A stretch of DNA of 64,000 nt from Corallium rubrum (taxonomy: Eukaryota > Cnidaria > Anthozoa > Scleralcyonacea > Coralliidae). Position numbers and translations under genes: made by a program. The notes beneath the pieces were generated by a model. That model did not search any database, was not told the DNA's origin, and was given only the letters and a program-made list of their open reading frames with translations. The stretch lies in contig OZ035997.1 in the NCBI GenBank assembly GCA_964035015.1, positions 67,224,320 to 67,288,319 on the forward strand. Reading direction: 5' to 3'. Shown here piece by piece: positions 29,101-40,906 of the stretch. Each line of letters opens with the position of its first letter. Within the stretch, counting starts at the first letter, position 1.

Positions 29101-30268
29101 ACGAAAGTATTTATAAAGATAAAATGAACGCGAAGGACTCTCCTCAGTTTAGGAAGAGACAATTTAATGTCTCCACATAGCTACGCAGACTACGATGCAA
29201 ATAAATAGCATGAATCACTGCGTCAGCGACTTCGCTCCCCTAGTATTGACGATTTAAACCAGAATCGATATGGTGAGTATTAAGCACACCAAGGTGGGTT
29301 TGTCGGTTTGACCTGGCTCTCCAATCTGTCCCGAAATTCTAAACTCGCGGCGCAAATGACGCATTTGTAGGAGCTCTTCTTCTCTTTAGTGCTTTCTAAA
29401 GGTTTACCCGCGTTTATCTGCAGGATCACTTATCGATTGCTTGTTGATTGCTTGTCATGTCATTCAAGCACAATGTGCTTGAACTTTGACAGTACCAATT
29501 GAGACAGCACGTTGCCCATCAATTTCCGTTGTTTTAATGCGCTTAGTGCAAATTCAGATTCGCTTTCTTCCGCAATGCGGGTTTCAAAGAAGTGATTGCT
29601 TACCGAAACCCTGAAACTTCGGCTGGCAATTCCCCATCATCGTTTACCCTCGCCTCAATCGATTCGTGAATTAACTTTGTTGCGGCTATTTAGTTACTTT
29701 TTCCCGCGAGCTTATAGAAGCTGCGAATTATTTTAGTTCAGCCTCGTCTTTGGTATAGGGTAGAGACAGTAACAATGTTTCGTTCTTTGCCGCGACTCAC
29801 AGTCACAAGCAAACGCGCAGCATATTGACTTTGTCTACGACGCTCTCTTCCATGGTAAACAAATTAAAACGATCTCACCTCGAGTGAAGCGGTTTTTCGT
29901 TGTTTAACTTCAGTTGCCGGGAACTTGGTAGCACACCTTCACTCGGGCATCTCTAAAGTTTGAAATTTGCGGCGCTCTCGACCTTGTGTGTGACAACAAG
30001 TCGAGCAATAGCGTAGTGCGCGATGCGCAGTAGCCCAGCCCAGTCTCCAAGCACGCCCTTCGTGCTGTTTGCTAATTGCGTTCACCCTGTGCGATGCGCG
30101 GTTACCTAGTTGTTAACCTTGGTTATTGCATAACCCCACTTTAATGTCTAATCCAATAACCTTGTTTGAAGTATCGATGACAGATCAGTTTCAGTCTCAG
30201 CTAATAAATGTAAATAAATGTATTTTATTAACCGTTTGTTAGTAAGCGATTAACCAAATTTCCGGCAG
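29101..30268. other. No gene seen
   Basis: Mixed-composition spacer without a supported gene, motif or clear repeat. Confidence 0.45.
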
Positions 30269-30274
30269 ATTCCA

Positions 30275-31273
30275 TTGATTCCATTGATTCCGTCGATTCC
30301 GTTGGTTCCGTTAAATAGAGATGCCGGGGAAAACGTTGTTGACCAGGTTTCTGCTGCAAGTGTTTTAATATGGGACAAAGTCTTCATGTCAAGCCGGCGT
30401 ATTTTTAATCTTATAAATATTATACGTCACATGGTGTCGAACAATAACCTTCCATTTGGGGGCATACAGGTTATACTAGTTGAGGACTTCTGGCAATTGA
30501 AACCAATTCCAAGTTCATTTGATGCAGGAAAGTCGGTCTATGGGTCCAAAATATATAACAGGGTATTCCCACATCGTTTTGAGATTAAGAAGATCATGAG
30601 ACAAGGAGAATCAGAAAATCGTTTAAAAGACACTTTTGACCTTCTACGAGTGGAACAGTGTACCGACCAGGCTGAGGAGCACCTCCGTAGTTTGTCAAGG
30701 AACTGGGTCTCGACCAACACCACACCACAACCAGTTCATATCTACTTCAAGAAACTGCCTGTTGTAGTGCACAATTTAAATGTTCTGGCAGAGTTTCCCG
30801 GACAGTTGATGACCTTTGAAAGTAAGGATACTGGTTACGCCCAGTATCTCGAGAACATCGTCAGCAAGATTCTCACTGTAAAGCAAGGATGTAAAGTTAT
30901 GCTGTTGTACAACATTAACGATCGGTTGAAAAACGGCTCTCGGGGGCAGTTTATGGGCATTGATCCAGAAAAGGAAGGTCTTATCGTGAGTTTTCCAAAC
31001 GTCGGAAGTGTTACCATCAGTCGTAGGACATGGTACAAGTATGACAGTAATGGAAAAGTGCAAGGCAGTCGTACTCAGTTTCCTTTAGCACCGTACTACG
31101 CGATAACGGTACATAAAGCGCAAAGTCTTACTCTGGATGGAGTTGTTGTGCATTGCTCGCAAAAGTTTGTACCTGGTCAGACTTACGTCGCAGTTTCAAG
31201 AGTAAAACAAGAAGCAACTCCAGGTGATCGGCTTTCAGAGAAGGTTTTTGCCGCCATCTACCGAACTTACTAG
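30275..31273 (+). pseudogene. PIF1-like helicase fragment
   Basis: After a 9-bp tandem repeat (ATTCCATTG type, 30269-30308), codons from about 30330 read the C-terminal two-thirds of a PIF1/RecD-type helicase: LIWDKVFMSS in place of the usual DEISM, VILVEDFWQLKPI in place of GDFyQLpP, then GCKVMLLYNIN, ITVHKAQSLTLDG and GQTYVAVSRVKQ. The Walker A part is absent from the window. The altered Walker B and motif III residues suggest loss of ATPase activity. This is probably a fragment of one of the multicopy PIF1-like genes of such genomes. Confidence 0.7.
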
Positions 31274-31457
31274 CTTCGTCACCAATCAATCTGGGAATCT
31301 TCAGCCAAATTTCGACTGCTGCAAGTACAGTGATCTAGACGAGAGTTTTTTCGAAAGTGCGGCCGAAGAACAAGAATTTGTTGAAGGCGAAGATGACACC
31401 CATTACAACGAAGTAAATGACAACGACTGTGTGGCCGACGCTAAACGGTATTTTTAA
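31224..31457 (+). pseudogene. Acidic tail after helicase fragment
   Basis: In a frame shifted from the helicase fragment, SFVTNQSGNLQPNFD leads into an acidic stretch (SFFESAAEEQEFVEGEDD) ending at 31457. It may be the helicase C-terminus after a frameshift or part of an adjacent gene. Not recognised. Confidence 0.4.
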
Positions 31458-31577
31458 TTGAATTAAATTGAATTGAATTTAATTGAATTGAATGGTCTGG
31501 TCTGGAGTTCCTGTTAACCTCGAAGACGTCCTATTAAGCATGATGTCAGATTTCAAGTTATCTGTATTTCAAGTTAT

Positions 31578-32248
31578 CAGATTTCGAGTTATCCGTACCC
31601 CCTGCAGATTTCAACGTAAAAACGTTTCTGGAGAAGATCATCAATGACGCCCACGAAGATGTTTACAGCCGGTCTATCAAATCGGCGGCAGCGTATAGAG
31701 TTAATAATTTGGATCTGTTTGAATTATTAGCTCGCATACTTTGGTGTTGGATTGCAGGTTGTTTCAAGGATTACTTAACCGAGAACCTCGAAGAGATGCA
31801 CATGACCAACAGCTTTCACAATCCAGCCATATCCGTAGCAAGGTGAACAGTGAAATGAAAAAGATTGAACTTTTGGAAAACAACATCATCATACCACACG
31901 AACGTCATTGAGTCGAGACAATATAGAGAACGCGGATTGCTCCATATTAGTGATAGTGCTTATCAATTTTTCTTGTCACTCGAACAAGAGAGGGTTGACA
32001 AAATCAACGTTCACAAGTTGTCGTCACTGCAGAACGACATGGTTGACAATTCGATCACAGAAGTTTCAAGCAACTATACTCTTCGAAGAGCATTTACAGA
32101 AATGTTTGACTTAGACACTGATACGGCCAAGGTATGGTATATGCATGCGTATCACATAGCTATTCTAGCTATAAATATGCTACACCTAGATAAGAAATAT
32201 AATATAGGTGTAAAGAGATTAGTTTCGCACATGCTCACAACAAACTGA
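31578..32248 (+). pseudogene. Coding fragments, P-element-transposase-like feel
   Basis: Two frames carry plausible protein: 31578-31846 (KTFLEKIINDAHEDVYSRSI and on to FHNPAISVAR) and 31865-32248 (RGLLHISDSAYQFFLSLE and on). The second resembles the 'GGL..pS...f..i...E' region near the end of P-element/THAP9-like transposases, but only loosely. They may belong to one multicopy gene together with 32391-32835. Low certainty. Confidence 0.35.
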
Positions 32249-32390
32249 AGACCATGTGAACCTTTAAACTTGCACGAATAACTAAAATAAATTTACTTTT
32301 TGGTATAATGTAACATTTACATATATTCATATATTTATCAATAGGAGCTGGTGATTGACATCTACAAAGAGGTAACAGAGGTACCTTAAG

Positions 32391-32835
32391 ATGGGAGCTG
32401 GGCAATTTTTACGCGATTTTCGTAGAGACTTCCATATCAAAAAATCTCTGGCCCACCGCAAAGCTGTGATGGAGAGGAAGGAAAAAGCGTGTGAAAGGCA
32501 AATGAAAGTCCAACTTCCTGAAGTTGAGCCAGGATCGAAGTCCTGGCAAAAGAGTCTCTCATACGAAATTACGTGCATTAGTGGATAAAGTTGGAAGGAA
32601 TGGAATTGCACCCCTCTACAAGAAGAAAGAACTACAAGAGTTTTGTTCTGCCTATGATGTTCACTGCCTTACTAAATGGAACAAGGCAAAATTGACCTCC
32701 GAACTAATCCAAGCAGTCCCACGTCACCAATTCATTCCATGTCATCAGGTGACTTCAACATATGCCGTTGAACCAGTTGAAGAAGATCCTAGTCATCCTA
32801 CGCAAATTCCGGTTTTGAGAATCCGCCATTTGTAA
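32391..32835 (+). pseudogene. Basic/SAP-like coding fragment
   Basis: The first frame reads GAGQFLRDFRRDFHIKKSLA and stays open to 32588. An overlapping frame from about 32530 continues HTKLRALVDKVGRNGIAP, then KKKELQEFCSAYDV, then FIPCHQVTSTYAV to a stop at 32835. The second part has the helix-extended-helix feel of a SAP-type DNA-binding motif. A frameshift near 32540 would explain the overlap. Family unknown. Confidence 0.4.
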
Positions 32836-33862
32836 AATTTAAAATTAAGTTTAGAGTTAACCGAGCTTTATGACAATTTTTTTATCCTCATATGCGTGTG
32901 AGAAACATTGAAAGTTTGTATCGATTAATCAAGTTATTTCTCATGGTTATTACCAGCGTTATTACACTATATCACCAACATGGCTAACCAAAAATAGAGA
33001 TATTTACAAAGCTAAAATTTAGAGAAATATCATAGAAAATACAATCCAAAAACATTGCAATTGAAAAATCCAAACAATTTATACTGTCTGTACTATTCAC
33101 TTTTGATTTTCTTTTAAGGTGGTTCCCTACTGTTCCTTCAAAAGTGGAAAAAGAACAAGTTTCAGTCTCAGAAAGTGCTCATGCATGAATATTTTGGAAA
33201 AGAGCGAACTAACAGTGTGCATAGAATAACGTTCAGGGTAACAAATACTGTGAATAAATAAACTGTGTCAACCGTTGCTATGACAATAACGCATTGTTGT
33301 CAGCATCAACACCATGACACGAGCATTTTCTTATGTTAAAGTTTGCATTTTTTCCACTGTTGGAAAAAGACAATAGCACCTAAAATATGGTGATAATGCA
33401 CTGAATTTCATGTACTGTCTCATGAAATGGTACTATATACCACTAATTTCATGAGCTAATATACGAAATCAAGTTTGGTGAGAGCCTGCAGCGAATACAG
33501 CTTTGCGCATTATCAGACAGTATATATTTTAAAAGAAGTTCAAAGTGAAAGTCCGTTTGTCTATGTAATTCATTTCTCTAATATCTAAACTACCGTCTCT
33601 TAATTGACGTGGATGGTGTCTATTTTCGAATTGTGTTTTGACTATAATACTGATGTAACATGGTGTAACCTAGCCTTAAATAATAACTTATGTAATCTGT
33701 AACATATTGACAATTGTGGACCAACTTTGTCTCGGCTAGCAGAATCTTCCTTACTGAACAGATTTTTTTTGGCAGTTCCGCAAATGAATAATTTCTGTTA
33801 GCGCCCGTGTTGCATTTCTTGCTCATAGTGGTTTGTCCAAATATGATATAATTTTGTGTTCC
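32836..33862. other. No gene seen
   Basis: AT-rich spacer; no coding pattern, repeat or hairpin that I can support. Confidence 0.5.
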
Positions 33863-34204
33863 TTAGGTAAGTAGATACATTGGGTTTTCATTCTGCCAAA
33901 TTGCAGCCCTTAACTGAGAAAAATGATTCTCTACGATATCTTGATTGATAATAGAAGGCTTGATCACCGTTCCGGGAAACTGTGTCAACTTAGCTCTTAC
34001 CAGAGAGAGAAAACCAAGAATCATGGATTGTAGGTCAAACCACAACTTGTCCGACAAAAACCGACGTTTTGCTTCTGAAGATTGTTCTTTCCATTCGGAA
34101 AAGGATCGAAGAGTAGTGTGTAAATTCTGTAAGCGGATATCTTTGATATGAAAAAAAACATGCTTATCGGAAAATAGTTCCACCATACGACTAGTATGCT
34201 TCAA
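33863..34204 (-). mobile_element. P-element/THAP9-like transposase fragment
   Basis: 113 codons ending in a stretch with INQDIVENHFSQLRA, which resembles the 'sQD.lEn.Fs.iR' block near the end of P-element-type transposases (RNase-H-like DDE family). Only this end is present, with no terminal repeats found. A plain DNA-transposon relic is my best reading. Confidence 0.45.
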
Positions 34205-34451
34205 TATAAGACAATCGACTAATCAAGTCTGCTTGGATCATCTGCACTAATAGTTACCAGATAGTGTTTATAAGCCTAAATTAAAGGAAAAAGTGCATCT
34301 TAAAAATTCGGACCGCTCTCTAGCCAATTAGGAATTAAGTTTATATATACAATATGTAGCCAATTAAGTTTTGCAAGAGCTCCATTTTCTAAATACAGCT
34401 AAGAAATGTGTTGTGATGTCATACGATCAAATACGCAACTTGGTCAAATGA

Positions 34452-34490
34452 AAATATGCATGCATGCATGCACTGCATATGCATGTGACT
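34452..34490. repeat. (ATGC)n tract
   Basis: Short self-complementary ATGC repeat with a few variants, seen directly. Confidence 0.8.
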
Positions 34491-34554
34491 ATATGTATTA
34501 ATTATCAGCATACTTTCATGAGGCAAAACATTCTCTTGTCCAACACATCCTCAG

Positions 34555-35455
34555 CTAAACCGTGCCACAAACATGACAGGCGGTTTTAGCGAGGCCCGTA
34601 AACTTTTCCAGATAAAGCTGGAGATCCCGCTGTGCCCAAGAGAGGGAGGGATTTTTAGAAGCGCGCTTTCGGAAGGCTATGTCATACGCGTACCAAGCCA
34701 TGCCAGAAAACTTTCGTTGCGCGTCTCGAATGGTTTGTTGGTAGATAAACATGTCGGCAGCTTTGTGCGGGAATTTACTCGTGATGACGCTCGAATAAAT
34801 GTTAAACGCCGTAAGCCACCGGTCGATCATGTCAATTTTTTGGTGCTTTGGCTGAGACAGTGAGACAGGAATGGTGAAATCTGCCCCGCCTTCACAGGAT
34901 TGAAAACAGACACGTAAATTATCCTCATAGCCGTCAACGTTCCCTGGTAGAAGTAAATTGAAATCAATGTACTCACCATTGGTGATGGAATTGATCGTCT
35001 TTTCTGGCAGATGGTCGAACAATGAAGACGGTGTTGGACGAGAACTGAGGCCGGTTGGTATTTGGTTTTGTTGCGTGACGGTGTTGAAGAGGTTCGGCAG
35101 GTGTCGCTCTCAAGCGAGGTATTGAATCTTCGATAGAAGAAGAAATCAAACATCGTAGCGTGTCAAGTTGTACGTCGGTAAAACCTCCGGACGTTGATGG
35201 TTCGTTTTGAGGTCGACTGGAGTGGACTCTGGGGCTGCAGGCAGTGGCAGGTCTTCGTTGGCCTGAGATTGTGGATTTCCGGTGTGGGGACGATCTTTTA
35301 AGGCTGTCGTGAGTCTTACCAGTAACGTACTTCGTGTTCCTGTCGTGACCAAATTAAGTTGGCCGAGAGGAAGACGCAATACCTCTGTTGGCGTTTCTTG
35401 GCGGGTAGAAGTTCGTCTAGTGAGGCACTCTTGAAAAACTTTTTCTAGCTTTACT
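34555..35455 (-). mobile_element. SAP plus gag-like coding relic
   Basis: The upstream part contains a SAP-like motif (LRLPLGQLNLVTTGTRSTLL). The downstream part (34555-35022) reads IDMIDRWLTAFNIYSSVI and AWYAYDIAFRKRASKNPSL, ending CHVCG. This layout is common in cnidarian multicopy proteins that accompany tyrosine-recombinase retroelements (gag-like), though a host gene cannot be excluded. The relic looks broken, with a few breaks. No terminal repeats seen. Confidence 0.45.
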
Positions 35456-37061
35456 TTCTTTTCTTTGGCTACGTGAGACAGAGTAACTTACTCAGGGAAG
35501 TAAGACTAGTGTACGAATGATCGATGTAACTAATAGCGTGAATGACATTATTGCTTAGTTGTGTGGTGCCTTTCTTGTGGCATTGACAATGGTTGTATTC
35601 TTAGAACAATGAGTTGTTCGAGTACAAAATAGTCATATACAGACTGTGCTTTGCACGTGATGTGTTCATGGACAGAACGTAGTGAAATTGCCCTATCATT
35701 AACCTTAATTCATATAAGTTATAAATTTCTATTATAAATGGAGGAATTAAGTTAAACTTTATGACAAACTTACCACAAAGTGAAGCAACGAACATTAATG
35801 TAGAGGAGAACTTTGACGCTGTTGACGCTGTTTCATTTCCAAAGGAAACTTGAAAAGAAACTGGCTTTTAATATGTTTTTGTAGTGCTTTCTTTGAATAA
35901 AAGTTTACATTTTATACGTAAGATATAGTACGTCGTATTTGATGAGAAAAGCATAAAATAATTCAATGTTTTTTTACTTTAGACGACCGGCCAAGGCTTC
36001 AAAATATTACTTTTGATGGCATTTTTTGTTACAAGAAGGTAACCATGATAAATCATATCGGATAGTGTATACTTTGAAGGTAAGGGGGGTTACCAGTCGT
36101 AATTATTGGTTTATATTCTAAAATTTGGAGATTTTTGGAAGCACAATGTGATGAATGGAATATCTGTAAAGTGCTGCCTAATACGTTTGTGTCTTATTTG
36201 GATTGGCTAAATTCAGAATGCTATCCAATAGCGTGGTTGAGGTTTTGTTATCCTAATTCGCATAACTCACAATCATAAACAAACAAGAAACATGGCGCAA
36301 ATTCACCTATATACAACACTTCGAAGAACAGCCACAACAAGCAGCCAACTTTTTGTTATAAACATGTACCCACCATAGAAATGTAGCTTCGACATTGATC
36401 AAAATGACTAGGCCAGTTACCATCCATGTATCACAAGATAACACTGTTGAGTCGGTGAGTTAAAGTGCTGAAGATATCATGAGCAAAACTGTACTGCATA
36501 GTACAAAAGCTCAGCTTTAGCATTAAGTACATGGCTGTATCGGCAAATTACCAAAATAAGACGAATATGATCTCTGTATCTAGCTTACGTTGTTGTGGCT
36601 TTTCTTCGAAGTGTTATATTTAGGTGTATTCACGCCATATTTCTTATTTGTTTATGAGAATTATGCGAGTTATGTGAGTTATGCGAGTTAGGTTGACCAG
36701 AACTAGAGGCACGCTGATTGGATAACGCTCTCAAGCGAATCTTTCAAAATAAACACCTACGTATAGTTTGCGTCACTCCACAGAAATCCCATTCATCCCA
36801 GTGTGTCTTTAAAAACAAAAGGTCCGCTATGCGTACATGTATCTGCGCTAAACCCACCATTGTGAGAATCTTTTCAAGATCTTGTATATATGATCTTGTG
36901 AGATTTTAGGAGAAATCTTATGTACATCTTATGAGATGTTGTGGAATCGGCTTATTAAGATTTTGTCAAGTTCCTTGCGAGATCTTGGCCGAATCGTGTG
37001 AGATCTTAAAGCGTTACAGTATGGTCGAGTTATATTGCGATTATTAAATTAATAGGCTCCT
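35456..37061. other. No gene seen
   Basis: AT-rich spacer. It contains short tandem GCGAGTTAT words near 36665-36690 and AGATCTTGTGAGAT words near 36880-37010, but nothing I can name. Confidence 0.45.
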
Positions 37062-37701
37062 TACTAAACACCGTTCGCGGCTATTCTAGCCGTCCATGAT
37101 CAATATTTATAATAAATCAGTTTATATTACAAGAAAAACTAATAATTTTTTATTGAAAACTTTATTTTTACCATGCTATCGTGCGGATGAACAGAGATCG
37201 TCTTTTGCCGAGGGTTCTATACTTCATGTTAGTAATTCTGAATGTGGAATATGATATTCTTCTCATATCCAATCCCTTACCGCGCTATCCGTGCAAAAAC
37301 TGGTTAAAAACGAGACCTGAATTTTTCAAGTCTCGAATTCGTCCGGTTTCGTGGGTCCCGTGTAAACGGAAGGCAGAATCGTACAAATTCGAGTACTGCT
37401 CTGAATCCGTCTGGTACCGTATAAATGGGGGCCTTTAAGAAATTAGGTTGCGTAACCAGTGAGTCAAAGAAAAAGTGGTGGTTTTGGTGATATTGGTGCA
37501 TGTATTTTTCTATTTAGGCCGTGAAACAGCGAAATGTAAAACCGCTAAGCGTATATGCAATTGGGACCATCATACCGCAGTCGAAAAACTATGGTACAAG
37601 TAAAATTTTCAAATTAAAATGGTTAGTTTTTCTTAAAACTTTAAATATCAAGTAATTTATTATAAGTATTGTTCACGGATGGTTCGCGGACGGTGTTTAG
37701 G
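37062..37701. mobile_element. MITE-like element with imperfect inverted ends
   Basis: The left end CTAAACACCGTTCGCGG, followed by ATAATAAAT, matches the reverse complement of the right end (CGGTGTTTAG at 37691-37700) for about 60 bp with several mismatches and one small gap. Length about 640 bp, with no transposase inside. The target duplication is unclear. Confidence 0.6.
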
Positions 37702-37782
37702 ACCGAATGCATGCGATGCGTTGACTTCCAAAAATGTTGACACTTCTATGGGTATGGGTCATAAACAGAATTAGATATTACC

Positions 37783-38010
37783 TTCTTTAAAGTGGATCAG
37801 TAAGAGCTACACAATTCCTTCCTTTCCAGTCTAAGTTAATCTTATGAACTGATAAACCATTTAACCCATCTTCTTTAAGTAGATCAGTACTAAAAGCTAC
37901 ACAGTTCCTTCCTTTCTAGTCTAAGTTAATCTTATGAACTGATAAACCTATCTTCTTCAAGTAGATCAGTAAGAGCTACAAGTTCCTTCCTTTTTAGTCT
38001 AATTTAGGGC
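37783..38010. repeat. About 85-bp tandem repeat, three copies
   Basis: Units contain AGTAGATCAGTAAGAGC, then TTCCTTCCTTT, then TCTAAGTTAATCTTATGAAC. A fourth copy lies at about 38208-38315 after a 200-bp interruption that starts GGGCCTGTTTACATGAG, which looks like a separate insertion. Confidence 0.8.
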
Positions 38011-38207
38011 CTGTTTACATGAGTCGGGCTAGCCCGGTTAACTGGGCTCACGCGATTGAGTAGAATCTCACTGTGGTTTTGAAACTTGCATAAATTAAAT
38101 TTACAAAGAATTGGTTTACTGTAGATATATTAAACAAATCTAAACGTTAATTGAAATCTCTTTTTGTGGCCGAGGAAAGAATTTCGTGACTATGATCTGA
38201 TGATTAA

Positions 38208-38315
38208 CCTATCTTCTTTAAGTAGATCAGTAAGAGCACTATTAACCGTGGTAAGAGCAACACAGCTCCTTCCTTTCAAGTCTAAGTTAATCTTATGAGT
38301 TATGAACTGATAAAC
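38208..38315. repeat. Fourth copy of the 85-bp repeat
   Basis: Same unit as 37783-38010, with a small internal insertion (GCACTATTAACCGTGGTA). It is separated from the others by the GGGCCTGTTTACATGAG segment. Confidence 0.75.
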
Positions 38316-38465
38316 CACGTTTTAGTGATCAGGAGCCGGTTACGTCTTCAAAAGCCGATTAGCGTAATCGTGGGTTAGTCAACTCGAGTTAGTAAATCTT
38401 AGATCTTTCCTGGGTGAGGTTTGTGGTAATTATATAAGTTGTGTAAATCTCCCACGCTGTTATAA

Positions 38466-38473
38466 TATAAAAA
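38466..38473 (+). promoter_or_regulatory. TATA box (TATAAAAA)
   Basis: TATAAAAA lies about 30 bp before a likely transcript start near 38500, from which a possible 5' exon runs to a GTAAGG donor at 38746. It would serve the OB-fold gene downstream. Inferred from spacing only. Confidence 0.4.
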
Positions 38474-38494
38474 GGGATTCATTTTCCGAAAAGA

Positions 38495-38745
38495 TCAGAC
38501 TGAGCTTGGCGTTGAGACGTGTCTATACCTGTTTCATCGGTGCGTGTGTATATCTGTTTCATCGTTTAACTACGCACCAATTTGGTCTGTGTTCGTGTTG
38601 TACCTGCTCGTTCTGGGGTCAAAGTTGCAATTGTTTAACGTCGTGCATCAGCTTTCTGCGCGTTTGGACCATTTGGGTACTAGCCATCAGGAGATAAATC
38701 TACAAGTTGTTAGTGGACTTTTAGAACACCTGTTCTTCTCACCAG
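38495..38745 (+). other. Possible 5' exon of the OB-fold gene
   Basis: Open from the putative transcript start to CACCAG before a GTAAGG donor. It contains an ORF (MCISVSSFNYAPIWSV and on) without a recognisable domain. It may be a non-coding leader. Confidence 0.3.
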
Positions 38746-39284
38746 GTAAGGAGCTACAATATAGTTGTTTTGTCTTAAATGCGATTTATAACATGATGCG
38801 CCTTCTAGTTTACACGGTTTTTGATTTAACATTATATAAATCACTAAGTTCTTCGACCGTTTAACAGTTTCATGTGCATGTTCGTTTTTTATTTGAGGTT
38901 TAATTTTTGAGAAAAATTATAGTTTATATGCTCTGCGAGTTTTTCATTTCCGCATAATGTGCGCGGACATAATATGCTGCCTGATAAACTTTTACTTCTT
39001 TTGCGCAATACCTAATATTCGATAATCTGAAACCGTGGGAGCTGAGATGCACAACGTTATTTTGTATTGGTTCATATTGTTGCGACTTGCGTGTTATAAC
39101 GTAACAAATGCCTATGATGTTTTCTTATTTCTGATGAGCACGCGATTCCCTCGATATTAAGGTAAAATGATACAGGTTAAAATACACAGTTAAGTTGGCC
39201 CTACGAGATTTTCTCCCCTCGGTCAAATGAGTCATTCACATGGTCACCTTTTTTCTGAATTTCAGCACATTTTCGGAGTTGAAC

Positions 39285-39515
39285 ATGGATGCGATCACCC
39301 AGTCCGACATAGTCATAGACGAACCAAGTGCAGACATGGGTGCACCAATGGGTGTTGACTCAAGTCCATTGGAGAAAGAAGTGATAGGCGAACCAAGTGC
39401 AGACATGGGTGCAGCAATAGCTGTTGACTCAAGTCCATTGGAGAAAGAAGTCATAGGCGAACTAAGTGCAGAGATGGGTGCACCAATAGGTGTTGACTCA
39501 AGTCCATTAAAGAAA
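39285..39515 (+). CDS. OB-fold gene, first coding exon with 23-aa repeat
   Basis: The acceptor (GAATTTCAG at 39263) is followed by the ATG of MDAITQSDIVIDEPSADMG, and the exon ends at a GTAAGT donor (39516) in phase 0. It holds three near-identical 69-bp copies of a 23-residue unit with SADMGAPMGVDSSPLEKE. The repeat is acidic and contains SSPLEK sites that could be phosphorylated. Linking it to the downstream OB-fold exon is inference from splice signals and spacing. Confidence 0.55.
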
Positions 39516-39793
39516 GTAAGTGCGCTAAGCAATATCTTTATCAAGGAATTGTGAGTTGACGCACACATCACCAATTAAACTAGCTGTTTTGGCAAACAAT
39601 TGCCCTGTCAACCTCGAGTGTATAACATATTCTCCTTTCGAGTATGCATACTTGATGGCAACTCCTGATTTTAACACAGGATTAGAGAATGGTGAAAGCC
39701 ACTCGACCAATTAGCATCCAGAGTTACAGTGTTTTGTATCTCATAGTCCAGTTCATTAGTATTCTCTATATAGGGGATATGAAATTAGTGTAG

Positions 39794-39932
39794 GTAATCA
39801 TATGATAGCGAGTGCAATTAATGATTTTACACTTGGAGTGGTATTTGAAAATTGAACTGCAATTTGGATCAATTTTCAAATATCACGATTAGTGTAAAAT
39901 CATTAATTGCACGAGCAAAATCATATGATTAC
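39794..39932. repeat. 139-bp foldback element
   Basis: GTAATCATATGAT at the left pairs with ATCATATGATTAC at the right, and most of each half (ATTAATGATTTTACAC and so on) is inverted in the other. It is a small MITE-like palindrome in the first intron of the OB-fold gene. Confidence 0.8.
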
Positions 39933-40562
39933 TTATTCATAATATCCATGACAAAATTATGTTGACTACAATATCGTACGTAATTTCTTTGTTTACTTGA
40001 ATGTTTCACTGCTATTATGGTCACAAACAATTTTAACAATGGTCTTGCAACAAGTCAGTTAATTTTCCAACCAAAAATCTTTTTGCAAGCAGCTGAAAGA
40101 AACCACAAACATCATCAAACTTGCGGAACAAAATACAATGTTTTCGCTTTGTACTCGTCCCCCGACTCGTCGAAGCTTTCAAAAACGTCTTCTTTCATTA
40201 CTTGACAACAAAAGACTCCAGTTTAGGTGAACTTTGTATTCACTTGAAAATATTAAATGGTTTTCTCAATTCATAATGTACCACAAGTCGTTCAAAAGTG
40301 AAAATAGTGCCTGCTATCTCTCTACTCCAAAATGGACCGCCATTTTGATGCATCTAAATCATGGATCGGCGAGACTAAAGCCGTTAGTTTGTCCTTTGAT
40401 AAAACTTCCCATTTGAGGTGCTGCTACAGGAGAATTAACTTAGTGTTATAAAATTAACTGAGTGAAATTTACATTGTTAATCAGAAGAACCATTAAACAA
40501 CATATGCGCCATGACCTCACAATAGCGATTATTTAAACCAACAATGCGTCTCACATTTTCAG

Positions 40563-40653
40563 AGAGAGACCCCAGGCACTCCAAGCCCATCAAAGAGACA
40601 GAAGTATGGCGTTACCTCTTCTCCCTCGACGCCATTGTCCTGTTCTAGTCCAA
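40563..40653 (+). CDS. OB-fold gene, second exon (Ser/Pro, basic)
   Basis: The acceptor TTTTCAG and donor GTAAGT are visible. Read in phase 0 from the previous exon it gives RETPGTPSPSKRQKYGV, then SSPSTPLSCSSP, with a nuclear-localisation-like SKRQK. The phase does not match the next exon as I place it, so a small exon may be missing or the copy may be frameshifted. Confidence 0.45.
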
Positions 40654-40710
40654 GTAAGTGTAAAATGTTCTTTCTCACTTGGTGTATTGCACGTGAATAC
40701 AGGATGGTAG

Positions 40711-40906
40711 CAGAGGCGGATTAAGGGTATCTGTGGCCCCTGGCTGTATTTCTGATTGGGCCCCCAGGCCCCTTCATGCACTGCACGTAGGGGCCTGGGG
40801 CATTCTTTTTTTAATAAGACATCAGCGGCCCCAGGCCCCCCTAGGATCCGTGAGGCCGTGGACCCCTGGCTGTAGCCCAGTCAGTCCCCTCCTTAATCCG
40901 CCACTG
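40711..40906. mobile_element. hAT-like MITE, 196 bp
   Basis: The ends CAGAGGCGGATTAAGG and CCTTAATCCGCCACTG are inverted repeats with one mismatch. They are flanked by 8-bp duplications GATGGTAG and GGTGGTAG (7 of 8 match). The CAG ends and 8-bp duplication are hAT hallmarks. The inside is GC-rich with GGCCCC runs. It sits in the intron before the main OB-fold exon. Confidence 0.75.

Noticed and set aside
37181-37438. 85-codon ORF inside the MITE candidate
   Set aside because: No recognisable domain; lies inside a non-autonomous inverted-repeat element.
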